In this document: positions 30,532-41,900 of the stretch, piece by piece
Position numbering within the stretch: the first letter of the stretch is position 1
How the letters are laid out: each line of letters begins with the position of its first letter
NCBI GenBank assembly: GCA_905479915.1
Contig: CAJQOH010000021.1
Coordinates: 1 to 64,000 of the forward strand
Direction: 5' to 3'
DNA: 64,000 bases
Source of the DNA: an uncultured Flavobacteriales bacterium
GTDB lineage: Bacteria > Bacteroidota > Bacteroidia > Flavobacteriales_E > Vicingaceae
The notes under the pieces: generated by a model
Databases searched by the model: none
What the model saw: the letters and a program-made list of their open reading frames with translations, nothing else
What the model was told of the DNA's origin: nothing
Program-made: the position numbers and the translations under genes

Positions 30532-31386
30532 ATGATGAATTCAAAAGTAGAAATGGAATATATAGAGTTTAAGGCATCAATATTGCCTTTAAAGGTAGGT
30601 AGAGAAGTGTTGATAGCCGAATTGTCTGAAGTTGGTTTCGAAAGTTTTGTTGAGACTGATCAAGGGGTGGAGGCATATATTCAATCTGAACAGTTTGAAG
30701 AATCAATCATTAATAGTTTAAACATTTTGGAAAATGTAAACTTCCAAATAGATTATTCAGTGAAAGTTATTGAGGATCAAAATTGGAATGCAGAATGGGA
30801 AAAAAACTTTAATCCAATTCATGTTGAAAATAGATGTAGTATTAGAGCTCCTTTTCACGAGAAAATAGATAGTATTGAATTTGATATTATTATAGATCCA
30901 AAAATGTCTTTTGGAACAGGGCATCATGAGACTACATATTTAATGGTAAAGCGATTGTTGGATATGAATTTGCAGGATAAGAAGGTGTTGGATATGGGGT
31001 GTGGAACTGGAGTTTTGGCAATTTTGTCTAAAATGAAAAATGCTCAATATGTAAAGGCTATAGATATTGATGAATGGGCCTATAATAATACATTAGAAAA
31101 TATTCGGAATAATAATTGTGAAGAGATAGAAGTTGAATTTGGCGGTGCTGAAAAAATAGGAACGATTAGTTTTGATGTACTAATTGCGAATATTAACAGA
31201 AATATATTGTTAAACGATATGAAAAATTACGTTAAATCAATGGCTGTTGAAGGAAGTTTATTGTTAAGTGGTTTTTTTAGCTCTGATAAAGAAACATTGT
31301 TAGAAACAACCTCTAAATTAGGACTGGAATTGATATATACTGAAAGTAAGAATGATTGGACTTTATTACATTTAATAAAAAGATGA
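30532..31386 (+). CDS. prmA: Ribosomal protein L11 methyltransferase
   Basis: MSFGTGHHETTYLMVKRLL, VLDMGCGTGVLAILSKMKNAQYVKAIDIDEWAYNNT. Confidence 0.93.
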   Translation: MMNSKVEMEYIEFKASILPLKVGREVLIAELSEVGFESFVETDQGVEAYIQSEQFEESIINSLNILENVNFQIDYSVKVIEDQNWNAEWEKNFNPIHVENRCSIRAPFHEKIDSIEFDIIIDPKMSFGTGHHETTYLMVKRLLDMNLQDKKVLDMGCGTGVLAILSKMKNAQYVKAIDIDEWAYNNTLENIRNNNCEEIEVEFGGAEKIGTISFDVLIANINRNILLNDMKNYVKSMAVEGSLLLSGFFSSDKETLLETTSKLGLELIYTESKNDWTLLHLIKR

Positions 31387-34300
31387 ATAAATTTTATAAA
31401 TATATAATTGTTGTAATATGTTTTTTAACAGCTCTTTCGAGTTATTCTCAAACTAAAATAAAGCATTTCTCATCAGATTCATCTCTATTTTTTCAGGAGA
31501 TGGAAGAGTTTTTAACCTATTCTAGAAAGCAAGATGGAGTTTTGGTAATGGATCAATTTTCATGGTCATGGTTTGGGGGTAAATTTTCAGACAAAGAAAA
31601 AGAAGGGGTTTATAAAATTTGTAATTTGATGCTTAAGAAAAGAAAGAAAGCTTTTCCTGATTTTAAAAACTACTTGTTTTCTGTTTCTGAATTTGTAAAT
31701 AGCGAATATCAATCTGAAGAGAGTTTTGAGAGTTGGCAAAAAATACTGGTTAAATTGATTAATGGTAAAAGTAAAAAGCGATTTACGGATTACCTAAAAG
31801 CTTGTAATAGCTTATTTAGTGAGAATTTACTGTATAAATCAGCTTCTAATTCTTGGGCTGCGAATAATAGTAATTATGCATTTGGTTACGATAGTCTGCC
31901 AACCATAGAGTTTGAATCTCTAAACTTAACATGTTATTCTAAAGGAGACAGCTCTGTTATTTACGATACGAAAGGGATCTATTACCCAACAGAATCAAAA
32001 TGGGTTGGAGATGGTGGTAAAATTAATTGGAAGAGAGCAGGTTTTTCTTCAGATTCAGTTTATGCAGAAATTAATGATTATACCATAAGTACTAAGTCTC
32101 CTAAATATACAATTAAGGATGTTAAATTTTATGACCTCTATTATTTTGAAGAACCAATGATTGGGGTTCTTAATGAGAAGGTATTAGCTAATGTTAAAGC
32201 ATTAAAAGCAACTTATCCTAGATTTGATTCTTATGAAGCAATATTTGTGATTAAAGATATATCAAAAGATGTAGATTATATAGGAGGATTCTCCCTTTAT
32301 GGAAGAAAGGTTTTAGGAAGAGGGACGGAAGATCAAGATGCGTATTTGATTTTTAATAGAAAGAACCTTCCTTTTTTAAAGGTGGCATCTAAAACTTTTA
32401 TTATTAAACCAGAACGTATTGTATCTCAAATTGCTGCGACTACATTTTATATTAAAGAAGATTCTATATTCCACCCAGGTCTTTCGTTTAAGTATTTTGT
32501 AAATGATAGAAATGTATCTTTAATTCGAGACAATAAAGGAATCAAAATAACACCTTACTTTAATTCATATCATCAGGTAGATATGGATTTTGAGTCATTA
32601 AATTGGAAGATTGATTCACCCATGGTTGAGTTTAGGAACATGAAAGGGGGAACAAGAACTAGAGCAACATTTATTTCATCGAATTATTTTAGAAAAAGTG
32701 ACTATATGAAGTTGATGGGGCTTGAATCTAAGCACCCACTATATACCATTTTTAAGTTGGCTAATAAGTTGGATACAAATTTCATAACAAACGATGATGT
32801 AGCAAGTTTTACATTAAAGTCTTATTCTACTATTGAAACAATGTTGTTGGACTTGTCAAATAAAGGATTTATAAATTATAATTATGATGATAAATCTTTT
32901 ATCGTCAAGCCCAAATTGATTGATTGGGTTCAGGCAAGTGGAGGTAATGTAGATTATGATGTTATTGGGTTTTTATCCAATGTAAAAGGGTATAGTAATG
33001 CAAAATTAAGTCTTTTAAATTATGACCTGCAATTAAGTGGGGTGAATAGTATTAATGTTAGTGATTCTCAAGAGGTTATAATTTATCCATCACATCGGGA
33101 AGTGACATTAAAAAAGAACCGAGATTTTGATTTTAGTGGGGTAGTTCAAGCTGGACGTTTTGATGTTATGGGGAGTAACTTTAAATTTAAGTACGATGAA
33201 TTTAAAATTGAGATGCCAAATGTTGATTCTTTAAGAATATATGCTGAAATACCTCGTAAAGATAAAAATGGAAACCCTATCATAAGACCTGTAAAAACGA
33301 TGATAGAAAAGATAACGGGAGACTTATTGATAGATAAACCGGATAATAAATCAGGTGTTAAGCCTGCAGATGAATATCCAATTTTGAATAGTTATAAAGA
33401 TTCCTATGTTTTTTATGATAAGAAATCGATACAGGGCGGTGTGTATAAAAAGGATGATTTCTATTTTCATGTTGAACCATTTACAATTGATAGTTTAGAT
33501 AATTTTGATAATGAACAACTTCAATTCAAAGGAACAATGTTGTCTGCAGGAATATTTCCTGATTTTGATGAGACGTTAACTTTACAGCCAGATCATTCTT
33601 TAGGTTTTGTTAGAGAGACACCTAAAGGAGGTTTCCCTATGTATGGAGGAAAAGGAACATTCCATGATACGATTAAATTGAGTAATGAAGGGTTAAGAGG
33701 AAGTGGTAAATTAGAGTATATAGCGTCAACAACGTATTCAAATGATTTTATTTACTTTCCAGATTCGATGAATGCAATAGCTCAAAATTACAATGTGAAA
33801 GAGAGTCCTGTTGAAGTTGAATTCCCTCCAGTGGAAGGTGAAGATGTTATGACTCGATGGTATCCAAGTAAAGATATTATGATTCATAGAGAAAGAAGTA
33901 AACCTATTGCTATGTATGATATGAAATCTTACATGCATGGTCAAACAATGATTCGACCAGATGGATTATCAGGTTCAGGAGTATTTGAATTTAAAAAAGC
34001 TGAATTAGAAGCAAATCTAATTAAGTTTAAGTTTAAAGATTTCCAATCCGATACAGCAGACTTTAGATTAAAAGACGAAGGTAATACAGATGTTGAAGCT
34101 TTGGCTTTCTCAACAGTAAATGTCAATGCTTATGTAACTTTTGATGGTAGGTATGGTCAATTTAGGTCAAATGGAGGTGGGTCATATATTAAGTTTGATC
34201 CAATGCAGTACATCTGTTATATGGAGGAGTTTAAATGGTTTATGGATAATGATGATATTGAGCTTTCTGCTGGAGAAGCTAAATCGACAGATGCTTCTGG

Positions 34301-35837
34301 GGTTAAGTTAGATGGAGCCCAGTTTATATCGGTTCATCCAGATCAAGATTCTTTAAGTTTCTTTTCATCAAAAGCAAAATATGATTTGAAGAAAAAGGTA
34401 ATTTATGCTAAAGGAGTTAAGTTTATGAATGTTGCCGATGCAATGCTTTATCCGGATAGTGGAAATGTTACTATTGATAAAAAAGCAAAAATGCGAACGC
34501 TTAATAACTCTAGAGTTGTTGCAAGTTTTGTAACTCAGAACCATAATATGTACAACTCTACAATAAATGTTTTTGGTAAGAAGAAGTATGCTGGTAGTGG
34601 GTATATAGATTATGTTGATGAAATAGAAAAAACACAAACAATTTATTTAGAAAATATAGGGGTAGATACAACAGGCCAGACTTATGCTACAGCCGAGCTG
34701 AAAGATACTGCTAATTTCACTCTAAGTCCAAATTATGAGTTCTATGGAAAAGTTAAATTGTTTGCTAATAATGAGTATTTAACATTTGATGGTTATTCAA
34801 GGGTATTTCATGAGTGTGATTTATTAAGTAGAAATTGGTTTAGTTTTGAATCTGAAATAAACCCTACAGAAATATATATACCTGTAGATAGTACTACTAA
34901 AGATATAAGTGGAAACCCTTTATTGGCGAGCGTTTTCTTGAGTCCAGATTCTCTAGGAATATATACGTCTTATTTAAATACGAAGAAAAAGTATAGTCAT
35001 ATCCCTGTATTGCCAGCAGAAGGGTTTTTATTCTATGATAAGGAGAAAGAAGAATATAAGATCTCTAATAGAGATAAGTTACAAGAAATGTCTTTCGGAG
35101 GAAACTATTTGAGTTTAAATACTAAAAACTGTAAAGTGTACGGGGAAGGTACTATCAATTTAGGTGAGGAGGTAGGTCAAGTAGAGCTTCAAACCGCTGG
35201 TGTCATTGAACATAATCAATTAGATGACGAAGTGATATTTGATATGGTAATGACAACAGATTTTTTCTTTAATGATGAATCCCTAAAGAAGATGACTAAA
35301 CAGCTACAAGAGGCAAGTTCTTTAAAACCTGCTAAATTAGATAGACCTACTTTTGAAAAAGGGTTAAGAGAAATTGTAGGCTCTGTAGAAGGCGATAAGT
35401 TAATTGCACAGGCTAATTTAAATGGAGAGTTTAAGAAAGTGCCTAAATCTCTAGAAAAAACCTTTGTATTTAATGATTTGAAAATGAGATGGAATGATGA
35501 TAGCAAGTCATATAAGTCATTTGGTACTATAGGTATTAGTAATATTAAGAATAAGCAAATCAATAAATATGTAACAGGAAAGATAGAGTTGGTAAAGAAG
35601 AGAAGTGGAGATATCTTAACGATATATATAGAGGTAGACAGAAATAATTGGTATTTCTTTACCTATACTCGAGGGATTATGCAGTCAATATCTTCTAATG
35701 CGGACTTTAATTCTGCGATTACTGAAACAAAAACTGATAAACGAAAATCAAAGGCAGAAAAAGGTCAAGAGTCATACCAGTATATGTATTCAACAGATAG
35801 GAAAAAGAAAGATTTTATTAGAAAATTTGAAAATTAG
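31383..35837 (+). CDS. Giant (~1484 aa) exported protein of unknown function
   Basis: Signal peptide MNKFYKYIIVVICFLTALSSYSQ; single uninterrupted beta-rich-looking ORF; ATG overlaps prmA TGA (ATGA). ORF opens at 31356. Confidence 0.85.
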   Translation: MNKFYKYIIVVICFLTALSSYSQTKIKHFSSDSSLFFQEMEEFLTYSRKQDGVLVMDQFSWSWFGGKFSDKEKEGVYKICNLMLKKRKKAFPDFKNYLFSVSEFVNSEYQSEESFESWQKILVKLINGKSKKRFTDYLKACNSLFSENLLYKSASNSWAANNSNYAFGYDSLPTIEFESLNLTCYSKGDSSVIYDTKGIYYPTESKWVGDGGKINWKRAGFSSDSVYAEINDYTISTKSPKYTIKDVKFYDLYYFEEPMIGVLNEKVLANVKALKATYPRFDSYEAIFVIKDISKDVDYIGGFSLYGRKVLGRGTEDQDAYLIFNRKNLPFLKVASKTFIIKPERIVSQIAATTFYIKEDSIFHPGLSFKYFVNDRNVSLIRDNKGIKITPYFNSYHQVDMDFESLNWKIDSPMVEFRNMKGGTRTRATFISSNYFRKSDYMKLMGLESKHPLYTIFKLANKLDTNFITNDDVASFTLKSYSTIETMLLDLSNKGFINYNYDDKSFIVKPKLIDWVQASGGNVDYDVIGFLSNVKGYSNAKLSLLNYDLQLSGVNSINVSDSQEVIIYPSHREVTLKKNRDFDFSGVVQAGRFDVMGSNFKFKYDEFKIEMPNVDSLRIYAEIPRKDKNGNPIIRPVKTMIEKITGDLLIDKPDNKSGVKPADEYPILNSYKDSYVFYDKKSIQGGVYKKDDFYFHVEPFTIDSLDNFDNEQLQFKGTMLSAGIFPDFDETLTLQPDHSLGFVRETPKGGFPMYGGKGTFHDTIKLSNEGLRGSGKLEYIASTTYSNDFIYFPDSMNAIAQNYNVKESPVEVEFPPVEGEDVMTRWYPSKDIMIHRERSKPIAMYDMKSYMHGQTMIRPDGLSGSGVFEFKKAELEANLIKFKFKDFQSDTADFRLKDEGNTDVEALAFSTVNVNAYVTFDGRYGQFRSNGGGSYIKFDPMQYICYMEEFKWFMDNDDIELSAGEAKSTDASGVKLDGAQFISVHPDQDSLSFFSSKAKYDLKKKVIYAKGVKFMNVADAMLYPDSGNVTIDKKAKMRTLNNSRVVASFVTQNHNMYNSTINVFGKKKYAGSGYIDYVDEIEKTQTIYLENIGVDTTGQTYATAELKDTANFTLSPNYEFYGKVKLFANNEYLTFDGYSRVFHECDLLSRNWFSFESEINPTEIYIPVDSTTKDISGNPLLASVFLSPDSLGIYTSYLNTKKKYSHIPVLPAEGFLFYDKEKEEYKISNRDKLQEMSFGGNYLSLNTKNCKVYGEGTINLGEEVGQVELQTAGVIEHNQLDDEVIFDMVMTTDFFFNDESLKKMTKQLQEASSLKPAKLDRPTFEKGLREIVGSVEGDKLIAQANLNGEFKKVPKSLEKTFVFNDLKMRWNDDSKSYKSFGTIGISNIKNKQINKYVTGKIELVKKRSGDILTIYIEVDRNNWYFFTYTRGIMQSISSNADFNSAITETKTDKRKSKAEKGQESYQYMYSTDRKKKDFIRKFEN

Positions 35838-35908
35838 TATAGAGAAAAATCTATTTTTTGCATCCATATAATATATTCTTAATTTTGACAATTGGCTTCG
35901 GCTTATAA

Positions 35909-38900
35909 ATGATAAGAAAAAATATACATAAAATAACATTAACAGTAGTGGCCCTACTGTTTTTTGCTGTTAATTCTAGAGCACAATATGCTTCAGAAGA
36001 TGAGATGAAAACAGCTGCAAATGAAATGTTTGAAGAGGCGAACTATATAGGTTCTATCAAGTTATTTTCTCAATTATTAAGTACATACCCTAAAGATCCT
36101 AGTTATAATTATAAATACGGTGCTTGTGTTCTTTTTGGATCAAGAGATAAAGAAAAAGCATTAAAGTATTTAAAGTTTGCTGTTTCTAAATCTAATGTAG
36201 ATCCTGAAGCATTTTATTTTTTAGCGAAAGCTTATCATCACAATTATCAATTTGCTCCGGCTATAGTTTATTACAATAAGTATAAAGGAAAAACTACAGC
36301 TAAAGATCATCAAAAATATAATATTGATAGAGAGATTAAGATGTGTGAAAATGGAAGTCAGTTGATAAAAAGTATGACGAACATTGGTGTTTTGAGTAAA
36401 AAAGAGATTAAAGCGACAGATTTTTTTAGATCATACGAATTGAATGGAATAGGAGGTAAGATAATTGTTAAGCCTGATGATTTTAAAAGTAAGTTAGATA
36501 TTAAGAAAAATGAGAACTCGGTTATTTACCTAGGAGAGAAGAAGGATATGGTTGTTTATTCCTCTTATGGTAAAACGGATGACAATGGTAAAGATATTTA
36601 TAGGGTTGTTAGACTTCCAAGTGGAGAATGGAGTAAGCCAACATCTATAGGAGATGAAATAAATACAGAGTTTGATGAAGATTATCCTTTTTTACACCCA
36701 GATGGAAGAACGCTTTACTTTAGTTCTAAAGGGTATAACAGTATGGGGGGGTATGATATTTTTAAATCAACATTAGACCCTAGTACTGGTAAATGGACTT
36801 ATCCAGAAAATTTAGACTTTCCAATAAATACTCCAGATGATGATATTTTATTTATTTCTGATATAGATAATAAGTTAGCTTACTTTGGTTCTTCTAGAGC
36901 AAGCAAGCAAGGAGAATTAACTGTTTATAGAGTTAAGGTAGATCCTGAACCAGTAGGAAGTTCAGTTATTAAGGGATTTTTTGTGTCAGAATCTAACCCT
37001 ACTATGAAATCTGCAACAATTACGATAAAAGATGCAGAGCAAGATAGGAGATATGGTGTGTATAAAACAAATAATGAATCAGGTGAATACCTACTTGCTT
37101 TTCCTAGTAATGGAGGGAAGTTTAAAATCTTAGTAGAGACAACAAGTGATGCTCCTGTTCATGCAGCCATTATAGAGTTGCCAGAATTAGATGGATTTAG
37201 AGCGTTAAAGCAAGAGTTAAGATTAGTTGGAGAAGGAGATGCTGAAAAGTTAGTTGTTAAAAACCTATTTGATGAAACGGATGAGTTTGATATCAATGAC
37301 CCATTAGTTGTTCAGAATATTTTAAAAGAAAGAGCTAAGCTAGAAGTTAATACAACAGAAGAGGAAGTTAACAACTCTTTAGCGAACAGTTTAAAAGCAG
37401 CTTTAGAGAATCAGTCAAAACCTAAATCTAGTTATAGTGATTTGTCGGATGATCAATTGGTGAATAAAACTGATGAAGTAGCTGCTAATATTATAGATCA
37501 AACAGCAACATCAAAAGAACAAGCCAATAAATCGTATGAAATAGCAAATACAAAAAGTGCCGAGGCTAAGGAATTGTATAATGAGGCAAAAACATTAAGT
37601 GCTAATGGAGATGTTGAGAAAGCAGAAGCTAAAAAGTTAGAAGCAGCTAAGTTGATAAATGAGGTTGTTGCTGCATTAGCTATAGCTAAAACATTAGATA
37701 ATGAAGCTGTTGAGAGAGAGAGTGATTTAGAGAAAGTAAAATCACTTCAAGAAAATATCAATACTAGTATTGATAATGGAAATAGAGAAGAGGCTGAAGC
37801 TAAAATGACAGAATTAGATGAAATAGCTTCTGCAACTTATCATACGGAGTCAGCTCTAGAAAAAGAAGAGGAACTTTCTGATGATAATTTAGCTGAAAAA
37901 GAGAAAGTATACACTGAAAACAATGAGTATTTAACTGAATTAACAGATAGAGAGTATGAGTTAAAAGAAACAATTAAAAAATTAGAAGAGAAGAAGGAAA
38001 CTACAAAAAAGAAAAGTGAAATAGCTGATATAGATACAAGAATTGAAGCTTTAAAAATAGATGTAGAAGATACTAAGTTTGATATAGATAATGCAAAAAA
38101 TAAAACAACTAAGATTGATCTGTCATATAATAAAGCTAAGTCAGAAGCAGCAATTACTAAAGACGTAATTGCTTCAGTGGGAGAGGGAGAAGTTGTGGGA
38201 ACACCTATTAGTGAAGCAAGTAAACTTCAACTAGAGAATGATGTTGTTTACTTTGAAAATGAAGGTATGGTTGGAATTTATCCAACTGAAAGTGAAATTT
38301 CTTCAGAAGAACCAATAGTAGCTGTTGAAAGTTACAATTTAGAAGAACATAAAGATGAATATGCTATTATTGATGATTCGGGTGAAATCATTGATTACAA
38401 TACAACATACAGTTCTAAAATAGTTGATGCTGATAGTTCTACTGACCCAGTAGAACGAGCTGAAATTGTAATGCAAATTAATGAGAGTTGGATTAAAGAT
38501 ATCGGTGATGAAATTGCGATAAGAGAAAAGCAATTGAATGCTGAAACAAGCACTTCAGAAAAAACTAAATTAGAAGATAGAATTGAGGTATTAAAGGCAT
38601 TAAAATTAGAGAAGCAAAAAGAGTTTATTGAAAATGAGAAGTTGATTGCTGACAATAAACCTATTTTAACAGAAGAGACAACAAGTCCTGTTGTTTCAAC
38701 TAGTTCTGAAGAGGATGTGAATATCATGAATACTGATGGGACTCTAATTGATTATGAAACAAAATACAATTCAGAATTAGATGCTTTAGGAGATGAAGAA
38801 ACGTATGCTACTTCGGCTAAAAAAGCAGAAATTCATGGCAATTGGGCAAATGCTACTGAACAAGAAATTCTAATTAAGAAAATGGCGTTGGTAGAAGCTG

Positions 38901-41900
38901 ATGAGGCTGATAAAAATGAGATAGAAAATGAAATAGCTGTTTTAGAGAATACCTTGGTAGAACAGCAGGAATTTGCAGGATTGTATGAAATGCAAGCTGA
39001 ATCTATGAAACCAGAAGGAGTTGTAGAGGAAGAGCCAATAGCTAGTACAGAAGAGGCGGTAACAACAACTGAAGAACCAATAGTTGAAAATGAAGAGCCA
39101 GTAGCACGTGTTGGATCGAACTATGAAGAAGAGTTAGAAGCTATAGGAGAAGAAGATACTTATGAATCAAATGTTAAGAAAGCAGCAATACATAATGATT
39201 GGGCAAAAGCAACAGAAAAAGAAATAGCAACCAAAAAAGAAGCTTTAAGTGTTGCTGATGAAGCAGATAAGAATGGTATTGAAAATGAAATAGCTGTTTT
39301 AGAGAATACCTTGGTAGAACAGCAGGAATTTGCAGGATTGTATGAAATGCAAGCTGAATCTATGAAGCCAGAAGGAGTTGTAGAGGAAGAACTAATAGCT
39401 AGTACAGAAGAAGCAGTAACAACAACTGAAGAAGCAGTAGTTGAAAATGAAGAACCAGTTGCACGCGTTGAATCAAACTATACTGAAGAGTTAGAGGCTA
39501 TAGGAGATGAAGATACTTATGAATCAAATCTTAAGAAAGCAGAAATTCATGGTAATTGGGCAAAAGCAACAGAAAAAGAAATAGCAACCCAAAAAGAGGC
39601 TTTAAGTGTTGCTGATGAAGCAGATAAGAATGGTATTGAAAATGAAATAGCTGTTTTAGAGAATACCTTGTTAGAGCAGCAAGAGTTTGCAGGGTTGTAT
39701 GAAATGCAAGCTGAATCTATGAAACCAGAAGGAGTTGTAGAGGAAGAGCCGATAGCTAGTACAGAAGAGGTAGTAACAACAACTGAAGAACCAATAGTTG
39801 AAAGTGAAGAGCCAATCGCTAATTCTGAGAGTATTTTAAATACTGAGTTAAAAGAAGAGGATTTAACAGTAAATAATTTAAATGATCCATCAGATGATTT
39901 TTCTAATTTGAAGTACAACAATAAGTTTAATTATCAATCTACTCAATCAAAAAATTCAGTAGCTACAATAGCTGATTTGAAAAATGAAGCAAGAGAATTA
40001 AAAGAAGAATCTGAGGTTAAAATAAATACAGCTGGTAATGCTTCTTCAGAAGAAGAGAAGGAACAATTAACTGCAGAAGCTAATGAATTGCTTGATCAAT
40101 CAAACGGTAAACAAGAGCGTATTGCTAAAGTTTATGAGGGAGCTAATAGAAGTGAATTTTATAATAATCAGGCTACACTTTCTGAGTTGAAATCAGAAAA
40201 TCCTAATAAAGGGTCGAATGAAACAATAATGGCAGAACTATTAGTTGAGGAATCTGATAACTATTATGATCAAGCAAAACGAAAGCGAGAACAGGCAGCT
40301 GATATGCCAAATTTCACTTCAAAAACAGTTACCTTACAACAAGCATATGAGCTTGAAATGAAAGCAATAGAGAAACAAAAAATGGCAATGAATAAATTGT
40401 CTGGAGGTAGTACAAGTGAACCAATAGTTAGTACTACAACAACAGAACCAGTTTCTGATAATGAGAACCCTGTTGCAACAAGTGATGAAATATCAACAGA
40501 AGATCAAACAGTTCTTTTAAACCTTTCACCTGTAGAAATTTCAGCAATTCAAGATTCAGAAGATTTTCAAGAATATGCAGCTTTAAAGAAAACGAAAAGA
40601 AGGTTAGTTAAAGAAGCTAAAGTAGAATATGTTGAGGCTGCTAAGTTTGAAGAGGAAGCAAAAGATCAAGAACAATTAGGACTTAGTTTAAAAGCTATGG
40701 CTGAAGGTGCTGCAACAGAAGAGGATAAAGCTAAAAAGCTTTCTCAAATAGAGAAATTAAATAAAATGATTGCGGATAATAAATCAAAATCAGCAGAGTT
40801 AAAAAGTAGTGCAGCTGATAAAGAAACTCAAGCAAAAGAGGCAGGAGACAAATCAGATTTCATATTAATTAATACGGATGAAGATGTAGCGAATAATTAT
40901 ACTGCGATAGAGAAAGCAGAAACCTTTGACGGTGAATTTATGGCTAAAGTAATGGCTAGAACTTCAACACCTTCTCCAGCCGTTGATGAACCATTGGCTT
41001 CTATAGAAGAACCAATAGTAGAAGAGGTAGCCACCGAAGAGCCAATAGCAGAAGAACCTGTAATAGCGAATGAGGAGGTAGTTGTGGAAGAAAATCCTGT
41101 TGCAACAAGTGAAGAACCAATAGTTGAAGAGGTAGCTACTGAAGAGCCGATAGCAGAAGAACCTGTAATAACGAATGAGGAAGTAGTTGTTGAAGAAAGC
41201 CCTGTTGCAACAAGTGAGGAACCAATAGTTGAAGAGGTAGCTACTGAAGAGCCGATAGCAGAAGAACCTGTAATAACGAATGAGGAAGTAGTTGTGGAAG
41301 AAAATCCAGTTGCTACTAACGAAGATCCTATAGTTGAAGAACCTGTAGTTACAAATGAAGAGCCTAAAACTGAAGAGCCAATTGTAGAGGAAACGGCAAC
41401 AAATGATCAGACTTTGGAGAATATAGATGTAATACCAGAAGTACTTAGTAAATCAATATTTGTTATTAATAACAATAAAGCTGCTTATAATAGTAGCAAA
41501 AGAATACCAACAACAACAAAATTACCAGAAGGGTTAGTCTTTAAGGTTCAAGTTGGTGCATTTAGAAATGCTATTCCACAAGATCACTTTAAAGGGTTTG
41601 CACCAATATTGGCAGAAGATGCAGGGAATGGGATAACACGATATACTGCAGGTTTATTTAAGACATTTAACACTGCAAATGAAGCAAAAGGATCTATTCG
41701 ATCTATTGGGTATTCTGATGCCTTTGTTGTAGCATTTTATAACGGTAAAAGAATTAACATTAACGAGGCTAGGGCTATGATAGATTCTGGTACTGAAACT
41801 AACGATTCATTTGAGAATACTCCTATAGTAAGTACTGAAACTGTTGAGAATACGGAAACACCTACAGTAACTGAAGAACCTGTAGCTACAGAAACAAATG

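Noticed and set aside
34368-34637. 89-aa antisense ORF within the 1484-aa gene, and similar short antisense ORFs through the window
   Set aside because: Composition typical of antisense AT-rich coding DNA; no domain, no regulatory context.
39547-39921. 124-aa minus-strand ORF antisense to the giant repeat gene
   Set aside because: Shadow ORF created by Glu/Lys-rich codons of the sense gene; no recognisable domain, interrupted outside the repeat.
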